Below are positions 1 through 7,028 of a stretch of DNA of 13,116 nucleotides, one piece after another. How positions within the stretch are numbered: the stretch's first letter is position 1; each line of letters begins with the position of its first letter. The notes under the pieces are model-generated. The model searched no databases. It was not told the origin of the DNA and was given only the letters and a program-made list of their open reading frames with translations. This DNA is from JAXDLH01 sp034666705. Lineage in GTDB: Bacteria > Chloroflexota > UBA6077 > SHYK01. The position numbers and the translations under genes were made by a program. Location: assembly GCA_034666705.1 (NCBI GenBank), contig JAXDLH010000055.1, positions 1 through 13,116 on the forward strand. The letters are read 5' to 3'.

Positions 1-692
1 CCGACAAGCCGGACCTGCCGCCGAGCGAGGGGTATACGCCCGAGGCGCTGGCCGACGACGTGCTCGCACTGATGGACCACGTCGGTTTCGAGCGTGCCGT
101 GGTCGCCGCCCACGATCTCGGCGCCACGGTCGCACAGGCGCTGGCCCGTCGCGCCCCGGACCGGGTCGCCGCGCTGGCGCTGTTCAACCCACCGTACCCG
201 GGCATCGGCATGCGCCGCTTCGAACCGGCCGCGCAGGCGGAGTTGTGGTACCAGCACCTTCACGCACAGCCGTGGGCTGATCGCCTGATCGGCTATGAGC
301 TGGGGACGGTGGATCTCTACGTCCGGGGGATGTACGAGCACTGGGTCGGTCGCCACGAGCGGCTGCGGGAAGCGGAGCTGGAATGGATCGTGCAGTTTTA
401 CGCGCGGCCAGGGGCGATACGGGGGAGTCTCGCCTACTATCGCGCGCGGGCAGGCGCCCGGCTGGCGGAGGCCGCGGTCGAGCCGGCAGCGTGGCGCGTC
501 ACCCAGCCGACCGCCGTCCTCTGGGGCGAGGCGGACCCCGTGATGCGCGTCGAGTGGTCGGACCGCCTGGCCGAGTTCTTCCCCAATCTGCTCAGCCTGA
601 CGACGCTCCCCGGCGTCGGCCACTTCGTGCCATTCGAGGCGCCGGTCGAGGCGACGACGGCGATCCGCCAGGCGATCCGGGCGGCGGGATGA
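1..692 (+). CDS. Alpha/beta hydrolase, Asp-nucleophile type (epoxide hydrolase / haloalkane or haloacetate dehalogenase-like), 5' partial
   Basis: The reading frame is already open at the left edge (first full codon at base 3), so the N-terminus lies outside the window. About 229 residues remain. The nucleophile elbow reads AAHDLGATVAQ, with Asp (codon 114-116) where lipases and esterases carry Ser. In this superfamily that pattern (HDxG) marks epoxide hydrolases and dehalogenases, which act through a covalent alkyl-enzyme ester. The acid residue is likely in GEADPVM and the catalytic His in GVGHFVPFEAP near the C-terminus, as expected. The region between them, rich in Tyr, Trp and Arg, is the cap that shapes substrate choice. 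What is missing is the beta-strand region with the oxyanion-hole HG motif. The substrate cannot be told from the sequence. It is followed by 90 bp and then a tiny membrane-protein gene. Confidence 0.85.
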   Translation, partial: DKPDLPPSEGYTPEALADDVLALMDHVGFERAVVAAHDLGATVAQALARRAPDRVAALALFNPPYPGIGMRRFEPAAQAELWYQHLHAQPWADRLIGYELGTVDLYVRGMYEHWVGRHERLREAELEWIVQFYARPGAIRGSLAYYRARAGARLAEAAVEPAAWRVTQPTAVLWGEADPVMRVEWSDRLAEFFPNLLSLTTLPGVGHFVPFEAPVEATTAIRQAIRAAG

Positions 693-782
693 CCAGCATT
701 TAGAATCAGCGCCATTTACCGAATGAGTCGAGGACGCGGTCTGGAATGGAGTCGTTCGCGAGGTCGCTGGAAGGAGGGGAGG

Positions 783-914
783 ATGATTATTTGGAGCTCG
801 GGGCAGGGGCCCCGCCTGCTGGGCTGTGGAACACTCCTCCTGGCGAGCTTGGTCATTACGGTGGTCGTCTTCGTTCTGTCGGGTGGCCACTGTGCCCTGA
901 TCGTCTTTCCGTAA
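783..914 (+). CDS. Small single-pass membrane protein (43 aa), unknown function
   Basis: The ATG at 783 is preceded by AAGGAGGGGAGG (771-782), one of the best ribosome-binding sequences in the window, which is why I choose it over the upstream in-frame ATG at 723 that has no such site. The product begins MIIWSSGQGPRLL, followed by one hydrophobic helix (about residues 17-33, LLLASLVITVVVFVL) and a short tail GGHCALIVFP. Two Cys residues (15 and 37) lie on either side of the helix. Nothing in it is recognisable as a known family. A membrane anchor, a small regulatory membrane peptide or a chance ORF with a lucky Shine-Dalgarno all remain possible, although the Shine-Dalgarno plus a clean transmembrane segment favours a real gene. 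Confidence 0.5.
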   Translation: MIIWSSGQGPRLLGCGTLLLASLVITVVVFVLSGGHCALIVFP

Positions 915-953
915 CGAGGACGAGCCTCCTGCCCAGAGATTGCACGGGAATGT

Positions 954-965
954 TGTGTTTACACA
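954..965. promoter_or_regulatory. Small palindrome in an AT-richer island, possible operator
   Basis: TGTGTTTACACA is a perfect 5-2-5 palindrome inside the 124-bp gap between the small membrane-protein gene and the GAF-like gene. The local stretch 939-972 is clearly richer in A/T than its surroundings, and a TTGCAC at 940-945 could be a poor -35 box. No good -10 box follows at standard spacing, so promoter activity is only a suggestion. Confidence 0.2.
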
Positions 966-1038
966 TTTGTAACCCGGAGCTACGCGCACATCGTCCTCGC
1001 GCTCGGATACTCCGTGCAACGCGCCCGAGGTACAGACC

Positions 1039-1599
1039 ATGCACGCCCACGGCTCCGCGCAATCCGCTCGATTCCCCATGCTCCGCCTCGTGCCCCCGCC
1101 CCGGATGCGAGGCCCTGAGACGCCCGCGGCCCTATCCCGGCGACTCGCTGCAGAGGCGGCCGACGTCGCTGATGCGGATCAGTGGGCGATCGTGGTGGAC
1201 GGCGTCGACGGCACTGGCCCCGCGGACGTCGAGGCGCCCGTGGCGCGTGAATGGCTCGAGTATCTGAACGGCCACCGGCCTGCGACCTATCGTTTGACGT
1301 TGCCGCTGTGCGCCGGCTACCGGCAGATCGGCCTGCTGCGCCTTGGTACCTCTGACCCCCGCGGCTTCGGTCCTGCCCAGATCACACGCGCCCGGGCTGC
1401 GGCGGATCGCGCCGGCGAGCAGATCGCGGCCGCGATGGATCGCCAGCCGACCTCGCGGCAGGCCCCACGTGGCGAGCGGGCGCCGTCCAGCGTGATCCCG
1501 CTCGACCGCTATCGGGTCTCTCCCACGCCCACCGCGCCAGACCCGGCCGTTGGGCCGTGGCTTCGCCCCGCGCGTCCCTCACTCGCGCTCGTCCAGTAG
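1039..1599 (+). CDS. Hypothetical protein with GAF-like C-terminal half-domain (186 aa)
   Basis: The first third is Pro/Arg-rich and looks disordered. The middle (about residues 90-140) contains LPLCAGYRQIGLLRLG, then SDPRGFGPAQITRARAAAD and a long helix. That order (hydrophobic strand with a 'G-LRLG' turn, an acidic loop, DPRGF, then an Ala-rich helix) is typical of the last strands and C-terminal helix of GAF sensor domains found next to histidine kinases and response regulators. The upstream half of a GAF fold is poorly conserved or missing, and there is no kinase or output domain. The tail is Pro/Arg-rich. The start at 1039 has a weak GAGG 8 nt upstream; an in-frame ATG at 1078 is an alternative. 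It could be a remnant of a larger sensor protein. I am sure of the coding potential only moderately, and less sure of the domain. Confidence 0.5.
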   Translation: MHAHGSAQSARFPMLRLVPPPRMRGPETPAALSRRLAAEAADVADADQWAIVVDGVDGTGPADVEAPVAREWLEYLNGHRPATYRLTLPLCAGYRQIGLLRLGTSDPRGFGPAQITRARAAADRAGEQIAAAMDRQPTSRQAPRGERAPSSVIPLDRYRVSPTPTAPDPAVGPWLRPARPSLALVQ

Positions 1600-1695
1600 G
1601 GTATCCTGCGCGGGTGATCAGCACGAATCGACAACGGAGTGGGGCCCGCAGCTCCTCTGTCACGCCGATCGATCCCCCTGTTATCTCGAACCGCT

Positions 1696-1793
1696 CACCT
1701 GGCATCCCGCACGACGTGAGGAATCTACCGGCATGAGAACCTTCGCTTCACCGCGGGATCCCTGATTACGTGCGCTCCTCGGGATGCCAGGTG
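1696..1793. repeat. 14-bp perfect inverted repeat around the start region of the TGase-like gene
   Basis: CACCTGGCATCCCG at 1696-1709 is exactly complementary to CGGGATGCCAGGTG at 1780-1793, with 70 bp between. The right arm overlaps the possible GTG start at 1770 and ends 15 bp before the ATG at 1809. In RNA the arms could pair to make a long-loop leader structure. In DNA they could be two sites for one regulator or a scar. Chance is unlikely for 14 bp at this distance, but the function is unknown. Confidence 0.45.
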
Positions 1794-1808
1794 TGGTGGG
1801 TGCTCGTG

Positions 1809-3152
1809 ATGAACGCGGGGCTCCCGCCGCGGCCGGGCGTGTCGGCGGGTGCCCCGGCAGTCCGCCTGTTCCTGGCTATGGCGCTCCTCTCGTTGATGCT
1901 GCTCCGTCCAATCGCCCCCGCCACGGCCCAGGAGCTCGACGGCGCCGATTCGGACGTGCCGCCAGCCGCGATGAACGTCGCAGTCGACGAGGTACCGCCG
2001 GCTCCGCGTGTCACGCACCTCGACCGCGGCCCGGACTACGCCATACCCGGCGGCTGGTTCTATACCGAGGCGCTGGGTGGGGAGGGCGATGGGCTCGGCT
2101 TCTCCGTGGTTGACGGACCGGGTGCCAGGCTCGCGACGGCCTATCGAGACCTGGGTGGCGCCGCCGAGCTGGGCTACCCGATCAGCCAGCGTTTTGACTG
2201 GGACGACGACGTCGCGCAGGCGTTCCAATTCGGCATCATTCGTTGGCGTGGCGCGTTGGCCAGCGCGGAGCTCCGCCAGCAGGACGAGCTGCCTGACGGC
2301 GTGTTGCCGGAGGAGGCCGTAACCCCCCAGCGGCCGCCCATTGCCGACGCGGAGTTGATCGCCAAGCCGTGGTCCGGCTGGTGGTGGCCCGCCTTTGGCG
2401 GCGCCGGCCCGACGCTCTACACGCCTGGCAGCCCGCTGGATAAATACGACCACGTGGTCGAGGCGGTCACCGGTATCAATCCTCATACCCGTGATTGGGA
2501 GCGCAGCCACAACTACTTCCCCTCGGCCTTGTGGTCAGGCCACTGCAACGGGTTTGCGGCCGCGGCGCTGATCGAGCCGGAGCCGACGCAGGGTCACGCC
2601 TGGGCGGACACCGCCTTCTCCGTCGCCGACCAGAAGGCGCTGCTGGTCGCATACCACTACGCGGACTCGGCAGCGTGGACCTTTGGCGAGAACGGCAGCG
2701 TGGCGCCGGCCGACTTTCAGCGGGCGCTGCTGTACTGGCTCGGGCTGCGGGGCCAGGGGTTCGTGCTCACCTACGACATGGGCGGCGGCGAGCTGTGGAG
2801 CTACCCTGTGTACAAGTTCGACGCGGCGTGGGGGCCGGACCCAGTCGTGCCCGACCGCTGGCACGTGACCGCCCGCATCTGGATGGCGGATATGGACGTG
2901 GCCCCCGACTTCGTCGGCATGAAGCCGTACCCGGCGTCGGAAGGCAAGTTGTTCACTTATACGCTGGATGGCGACCCGCTCGATCCGGATGGTGGGAGCT
3001 GGGAGGGCCCGAGCGCGAGTGGCCGGTTCGCCCACCCCGGCCGGATCTGGTACCCCGACCAGGATCACCGCAACCTGGACCAGGAATGGACCAGCCCTGC
3101 GCTGGACTATGACACAATCGAGAAAATCCTCGGGCGCGATGAGCAGTTGTGA
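1809..3152 (+). CDS. Secreted transglutaminase-elicitor-like protein with LGFP-like segment
   Basis: The N-terminus has a signal peptide: a short Arg-containing start, hydrophobic LFLAMALLSLMLL, and a likely cleavage after ATAQ, so the protein is exported. Residues about 94-145 (AYRDLGGAAELGYPISQRF...AFQFGIIRWR) resemble the LGFP-type modules common in secreted actinobacterial and Chloroflexota proteins. The core motif is LWSGHCNGFAAAALIEPEP with Cys246 (codon 2544-2546). WxGHCNGWAAA is, from what I know of the family, the hallmark of the transglutaminase-elicitor fold (papain-like Cys/His/Asp), first described in Phytophthora. Candidate partners are His352 in RWHVTARIWMAD and Asp361 or Asp363. 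The end (GGSWEG...HPGRIWYP) also fits the family. I chose ATG 1809 because it gives a normal signal peptide; GTG 1770 would add 13 residues. Activity (transamidase, protease or peptidase) is not proven by sequence. The next gene starts 74 bp downstream. Confidence 0.8.
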   Translation: MNAGLPPRPGVSAGAPAVRLFLAMALLSLMLLRPIAPATAQELDGADSDVPPAAMNVAVDEVPPAPRVTHLDRGPDYAIPGGWFYTEALGGEGDGLGFSVVDGPGARLATAYRDLGGAAELGYPISQRFDWDDDVAQAFQFGIIRWRGALASAELRQQDELPDGVLPEEAVTPQRPPIADAELIAKPWSGWWWPAFGGAGPTLYTPGSPLDKYDHVVEAVTGINPHTRDWERSHNYFPSALWSGHCNGFAAAALIEPEPTQGHAWADTAFSVADQKALLVAYHYADSAAWTFGENGSVAPADFQRALLYWLGLRGQGFVLTYDMGGGELWSYPVYKFDAAWGPDPVVPDRWHVTARIWMADMDVAPDFVGMKPYPASEGKLFTYTLDGDPLDPDGGSWEGPSASGRFAHPGRIWYPDQDHRNLDQEWTSPALDYDTIEKILGRDEQL

Positions 3153-3181
3153 CAACGCCGCGACATTCCTGCTGGACAATA

Positions 3182-3201
3182 ACGGTACCGCATGGTACCG
3201 T
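3182..3201. promoter_or_regulatory. Palindromic candidate operator upstream of the Crp/Fnr-type gene
   Basis: ACGGTACC-GCAT-GGTACCGT is a perfect 8-bp inverted repeat with a 4-bp spacer, centred about 35 bp before the regulator start at 3227. Its size and dyad symmetry suit a homodimeric Crp/Fnr-family protein and suggest autoregulation, but it does not match the classical TGTGA-N6-TCACA Crp site. A lone TGTGA occurs at 3148-3152. It could also form a short hairpin in the leader RNA. Confidence 0.4.
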
Positions 3202-3226
3202 CCTGTAGCGGTATTTCAGCACCAGG

Positions 3227-3931
3227 GTGCGTACGGTGGCTATCGCGCACGTCAAAGATATGTTGTCCGGGTCCACCCTATTCCTCGGCCTCTCTGAGGA
3301 GAACGTGGTGGCCCTCGCCGCCCTGTGTGAGACGCGCTCGTACCGCCATGGCGACATCCTCTTTCGGCAGGGCGACCCCGGCGACTCGCTCCATATCGTC
3401 ATCGAGGGGCAGCTCAAGGTCTACGTGGCGGCGGAGTCCGGCGACGAGATCCTGGTCGCCATCCTCGGCCCGGGCGATTGCGTGGGGGAGCTGTCGCTGA
3501 TCGACGGCGAGCCGCGCTCCGCCACGGTGGAGTCGATCAGTACGACGCGGACCATTGTCGTGCCCCGCAGCGAGTTCCAACGCGCGATCCATGCGAACAC
3601 GCAGATGATGGAAGCGCTGGTCAACACGCTTGCCGATCGCCTGCGGCAGACGACGACCCTGGCGGCTGACCTCGCCTTCCTGGACCTGCGCGGGCGCCTG
3701 GCGAAGAAGCTGCTCGATCTTGCCGAGGAGCACGGCCGTGCCACGCCGCGTGGTGCGGTCGAGATCACCGTCCCCCTCACTCAGTTCGACCTGGCCGCCA
3801 TGATGGGTGTGACGCGCGAGAGCATCAGCAAACAGATCGGCTGGTTCGAGCAGGTCGGCGCCATCGAGCGGCGCGGCCGACGCATCCTCATCGTCGATCA
3901 GGAGCTCCTGCGTCGGCGCATCACGTATTAG
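3227..3931 (+). CDS. Crp/Fnr-family transcriptional regulator
   Basis: 234 residues with the usual two-domain layout. The N-terminal cyclic-nucleotide-binding beta-roll (about 10-125) has the turn motif LFRQGDPGDSLHIVIEGQLKV and the phosphate-binding cassette GELSLIDGEPRSA, keeping Glu88, Arg97 and Ser98, the residues that contact ribose and phosphate in Crp. This suggests it can bind a cyclic nucleotide; no Cys cluster of the Fnr type is present. A long dimer helix leads to a C-terminal winged helix (about 150-225) with LTQFDLAAMMGVTRESISKQI, in which the Arg-Glu of the recognition helix is conserved. The GTG start at 3227 is the longest choice; GTG 3236 and ATG 3260 are alternatives. It lies 9 bp upstream of the amidohydrolase gene, so the two are probably co-transcribed, and the palindrome at 3182-3201 may be its own site. 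Confidence 0.92.
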   Translation: MRTVAIAHVKDMLSGSTLFLGLSEENVVALAALCETRSYRHGDILFRQGDPGDSLHIVIEGQLKVYVAAESGDEILVAILGPGDCVGELSLIDGEPRSATVESISTTRTIVVPRSEFQRAIHANTQMMEALVNTLADRLRQTTTLAADLAFLDLRGRLAKKLLDLAEEHGRATPRGAVEITVPLTQFDLAAMMGVTRESISKQIGWFEQVGAIERRGRRILIVDQELLRRRITY

Positions 3932-3940
3932 TCGCCCGTC

Positions 3941-5095
3941 ATGAATTACCAGTGTATCTCCGCCGATAACCACCTTGACCTGATCTGGATGCCGCGGGAT
4001 ACGTGGCAGCACGGGTTGCCGGAGAAGCTCCGCGCGGCCGGCCCGAAGGTTGTCGAGACCGAGCGCGGCTCCTTCTGGGAGTTCGAGGGGCAGTTGCGCG
4101 GCACCGCAGCCGACGGTTCGAGCAATGCGCAGATGCTCAAGATCCTGCGCGACCGCGGCTTAGAAGCGCCGGATGGCGCGCTGCCGCCATCGAACCCGAA
4201 GCTGTTGCTCGAGTACATGGACCAGGGTGGAATGTACGCCGCCGTGACCTTCGGCGGGTTGGCCTGGAAGTTCATTGAGGACCCCGAGCTGCTCAAAGGT
4301 GTCTACGCCGCCTACAACGATTTCGCCCTCGAGGTGGCGCGCCAGGGCCAGGGGCGCATCGTAATCCTGCCCAACATCACGGCGCGCCTGCCCGAGGAGT
4401 GCCCGGGCCAGATCGAGGCGCTCGCCAAGCGGGGTGTCACGGCCGTCGAATTCCCGTACTGGGACGCTGGCGCGCCCCTCTTCGAAGAGGTCTGGGAGCC
4501 GATGTGGAGCATCGCCGAAGAGGCGGGCGTGCGTATCTGCAGCCACCTCGGCATCATTGGCGGTCCCGGGGCGGTGCCCCGGCGGCGCGGCGCGAACCTC
4601 GCGTGGGCTGCCGCGCAGCCACTCCAGGCGGGACTGCCGCTCGGCCAGCTCATCTTCTCCGGGGTCTTCGAGCGGCACCCGAACCTGCGCTTCTGCTTTG
4701 GGGAGACGCGCGTCGGCTGGGCGCCGTTCCACGCCGAATGGATGGACCGCCAGATCCGCATCGGCCGCGCCGACGACCCTCGCCAGGCAACCTCGGACCG
4801 CCCGCGCGAGAACGTCCAGCTCAGCATGCTGCCGAGCGAGTACCTCAAGCGCAACGTGATCCTCACGTTCGAGGATGACACCTTCGGTACGAAGCAGCTT
4901 GAGACGCCCGGGTCGATTCTGGAGGATATCGCCGTCTGGGGCGGCGACTTCCCGCACCCGCAGGGCATCTGGGGCGCCGACCTCGCTCGCCAGCTCGAGG
5001 ACATGTTCGAGGGCGTCGCGGAGCCGGTCAGGCGCCGCGTGCTCTTCGAGCACACCGCCGAATTCTTCGACATTCCAGTGCCCACCCCGACGTAG
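3941..5095 (+). CDS. Amidohydrolase family 2 metal-dependent hydrolase/decarboxylase
   Basis: 384 residues, a normal length for the amidohydrolase-2 (TIM-barrel) family, which holds ACMSD-type decarboxylases and related hydrolases of aromatic or dicarboxylic substrates. It opens with CISADNHLDLIW: the SADxH start puts His11 at the first-strand metal site, but there is no second His as in the HxH of classical amidohydrolases. Other family landmarks are ICSHLGIIGG (His202), GVFERHPNLRFCFGE (Glu255) and VWGGDFPHPQGIWG with the likely catalytic/metal Asp336. The C-terminal EHTAEFFDI is the usual family ending. No clear Shine-Dalgarno precedes ATG 3941, which fits translational coupling to the regulator gene ending 9 bp upstream. 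It may be the target controlled by that regulator. Substrate unknown. Confidence 0.9.
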   Translation: MNYQCISADNHLDLIWMPRDTWQHGLPEKLRAAGPKVVETERGSFWEFEGQLRGTAADGSSNAQMLKILRDRGLEAPDGALPPSNPKLLLEYMDQGGMYAAVTFGGLAWKFIEDPELLKGVYAAYNDFALEVARQGQGRIVILPNITARLPEECPGQIEALAKRGVTAVEFPYWDAGAPLFEEVWEPMWSIAEEAGVRICSHLGIIGGPGAVPRRRGANLAWAAAQPLQAGLPLGQLIFSGVFERHPNLRFCFGETRVGWAPFHAEWMDRQIRIGRADDPRQATSDRPRENVQLSMLPSEYLKRNVILTFEDDTFGTKQLETPGSILEDIAVWGGDFPHPQGIWGADLARQLEDMFEGVAEPVRRRVLFEHTAEFFDIPVPTPT

Positions 5096-5098
5096 CGA

Positions 5099-5290
5099 CT
5101 ACGCGGAGAGCGGATCCAGTTGCGCGATCTCCTCCGCGGCTGGCCCGTGCATTGCGTGCCAGAGATCCCAGTCGAGTTGCCGCCCGAGCCAGAAGTCGGC
5201 TGGCATGCCGACGACCCGTGCCAGGCGCAACGCAGTATCTGGCGTCACTGCCCGTCTGGCGTGAATGACCTCATTGAGCCGCGGAAATGA
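5099..5290 (-). pseudogene. C-terminal remnant of a HigA-type antitoxin
   Basis: Read on the minus strand, this stretch encodes RLNEVIHARRAVTPDTALR, then LARVVGMPADFWLGRQLDWDL, then WHAMHGPAAEEIAQLDPLSA and a stop. RLNE(I/V)(V/I)xxxRxxTPDTALRLAR...FW is the signature of the HigA/VapI family of XRE antitoxins, beginning in the recognition helix and running to the natural C-terminus. The N-terminal 30-40 residues (start and first helices) are absent: the frame continues only a few codons upstream to a TGA at 5309-5311, with no start codon. It is therefore a broken gene. No intact higB toxin gene lies beside it. It sits tail-to-tail with the amidohydrolase, 3 bp away. Confidence 0.75.
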
Positions 5291-5326
5291 GCGATGTCGC
5301 AGGCATCTTCACCCTCCCCGCGGAAA
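5279..5326. repeat. 9-bp direct repeat at the break in the antitoxin remnant
   Basis: CCGCGGAAA occurs at 5279-5287, where the antitoxin homology stops, and again at 5318-5326. Such a short direct repeat could be the scar of a deletion or excision, or chance. The rest of the 324-bp gap between the amidohydrolase and the membrane-protein gene (5291-5419) holds no gene I can support. It includes a short A/T-rich run (5322-5343) and a small + frame that starts with IRMLYAVEHPAAVLDI and then runs into the antisense of the next gene. Confidence 0.3.
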
Positions 5327-5419
5327 CAAATACGAAATTAGGCGTTGATCCGGATGCTGTATGCGGTCGAGCACCCCGCCGCGGTCCTCGACATCCCGAT
5401 GCCCGACCCGCGTAAGCGG

Positions 5420-7024
5420 TCACAACCGCACTGCCCAACGCACGTCCGGTGGCAGGGTGCTGAGGGCTGCGCGGACCTCCGCCTCGCTTGCGCCGACGAT
5501 CTCCACGACAATCGGCGTGGCCGCGGGGGTGGCGGTTAGCGCCGGCGCTGGCACAGCTTCAACCGTCTGGGACTCTTCGGCAGCCCGCTGCGCATTGTCG
5601 CGCCGCAGCACCTGCGTATGGTACGCCGCGATTGCCAGCGCCACGAGCAACACCGACAGCGCGTGCCCGATCTCCACCGCCTGGCGGTCGCCGCCCACCG
5701 CGAGCGCCAGGTTGAGCAGCTGCGATGCGAGGTACACGCCACTCCCCAGGGTGGCGAGCACGCTGCCGAGCAAGGCCGCGAACACATACAGCCGACGACT
5801 CAACGCGAGGCGCTCCCCCAGCGCGGGCGCAGGCCGCCAATGCAGCAGCCAGATCGGCAGGCCGACGAGCACGAGCGTGACGGAGAGGCTGATCTGGTCG
5901 CGCACGTCATTCGGCGAGAGCGGCGTGCCAAGCCCGACGAGTTGGTCCACCAGCGTCCACAGCAGCCCCGCGGCCCCAACCGCCAGCGTGGCGAGGGCGA
6001 CCAGCGCCACGAGATGGCTATAGAGGCGCCGCACGCCCGCCTGGCGCACCGCCTCCGTGCCAGCGGCGTCGCGTGCCAGGCTGAGTCTGATCAGCGCCCA
6101 CGCTGCCCCGAAGACGATGGCGGACGCGAGCGGTCCCACGAGCGCCGTCAGCGCATCGCCGCCAGTTGAGCTGCCGGGTACTGGCACGCCGAGCAGGCGA
6201 GCGAGCAACCAGTGCAGGATCTGCCCGATGCTGGCCAGGGTAACGGCGACGGCGATTGCCACGATCAGGAATCCGTGCACCGCGCGCAACGTGGTGCGGC
6301 GGTCCTCGTCCGCGATCCCGCCTATCGCCGTCCAACGGCGATGAAAGAGCCAGATGGTCAGGCCAACGATGGTCTGTGCCACGCCCGTTGCAACAGCCGG
6401 GGCCGCACGGACGACTTGCGCGGCGTCCAGGAGGTTCATCAGGATTGTGTCGAGCAATCCGGCGGTGCTCGTAAGCACGAAGAGCAATGCCACGAACTGG
6501 GTGCCGTAGGCATACCAGCGCCGCAGGGTTGCCGAACCGTTGGTCTCACCAACCGCCCGTCGATCCGCAGCCGCGATGCGGAAGGTGTAAACCCAGAACG
6601 CGGCGACGACTGCTAATTCCCATGCCGTCCGCGCGAGCCTGGTGCCCATTGAGCTGCCGGGCTCCAGGTCTGTACCGAGCGCGAGCAGCAGCACGTCGGC
6701 GACGAGCGTCTCTGCAAAGATGCCGATCGAGATGAGCAACGAGCCCAGCACGACGTAGACGTACAGGCGGCGCAGGGTCGCGGCGCGCTCGGCCGGCTCT
6801 CGCGCCGCGAGACGCTGCGCGTAGCTCCAGTGCAGCAGCCAGAGCGGCAGCCCCACGAGAACCGCCGCGCCGAAGGTGGCGACCGTCTGCCGGTAGGTCG
6901 CCTGGACCCCGCTGCCGAGCAAGAGCTCGAGTGTCGCGGCGCCAACCTGCACCAGCCCAGTAACCAGCATCGCCAGGCTGGCCCCGGCCACGAGGTAGAC
7001 GTAGAGGCGGCGAACTGTCAGCAT
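5420..7024 (-). CDS. DUF5671-type polytopic membrane protein with six tandem units
   Basis: 534 residues, almost all hydrophobic helices, ending in a soluble tail (about 480-534) with an Ala/Pro/Thr-rich linker. The sequence repeats: a start motif (L/V)RRLY(V/S)(Y/H), seen at residues 5, 85, 168, 247 (degenerate), 332 and 410, opens a two- to three-helix unit of about 80 residues. Units 1, 3 and 5 end in VGLPLWLLHW or a close variant (VGLTIWLFHRRW, VGLPIWLLHWRP), while units 2, 4 and 6 end differently (FWVYTFRI, AWALIRLS, AYHTQVLRR). The protein is therefore a two-unit module repeated three times. RRLYxY plus LPxWLLHW is what I know as the DUF5671 family, of unknown function; 12-18 transmembrane helices are likely. 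I prefer ATG 7024; a TTG at 7036 would overlap the upstream gene's stop. The preceding gene ends 4 bp away, indicating one operon. Confidence 0.85.
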   Translation of the reverse strand: MLTVRRLYVYLVAGASLAMLVTGLVQVGAATLELLLGSGVQATYRQTVATFGAAVLVGLPLWLLHWSYAQRLAAREPAERAATLRRLYVYVVLGSLLISIGIFAETLVADVLLLALGTDLEPGSSMGTRLARTAWELAVVAAFWVYTFRIAAADRRAVGETNGSATLRRWYAYGTQFVALLFVLTSTAGLLDTILMNLLDAAQVVRAAPAVATGVAQTIVGLTIWLFHRRWTAIGGIADEDRRTTLRAVHGFLIVAIAVAVTLASIGQILHWLLARLLGVPVPGSSTGGDALTALVGPLASAIVFGAAWALIRLSLARDAAGTEAVRQAGVRRLYSHLVALVALATLAVGAAGLLWTLVDQLVGLGTPLSPNDVRDQISLSVTLVLVGLPIWLLHWRPAPALGERLALSRRLYVFAALLGSVLATLGSGVYLASQLLNLALAVGGDRQAVEIGHALSVLLVALAIAAYHTQVLRRDNAQRAAEESQTVEAVPAPALTATPAATPIVVEIVGASEAEVRAALSTLPPDVRWAVRL

Positions 7025-7028
7025 CGCG

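Noticed and set aside
1725..2510. Minus-strand frame of 261 codons opposite the TGase-like gene
   Set aside because: The + strand frame has a signal peptide and a catalytic motif; the antisense has neither.
3148..3163. Classical Crp binding site (TGTGA-N6-TCACA) upstream of the regulator
   Set aside because: Only one half-site is present; the position of the second half reads CGCGA.
4160..5053. Long minus-strand frame (297 codons) opposite the amidohydrolase
   Set aside because: The + strand protein has clear family motifs over the whole length; the antisense product is Arg/Ala/Leu-rich with no family likeness, a common artefact of high-GC codon use.
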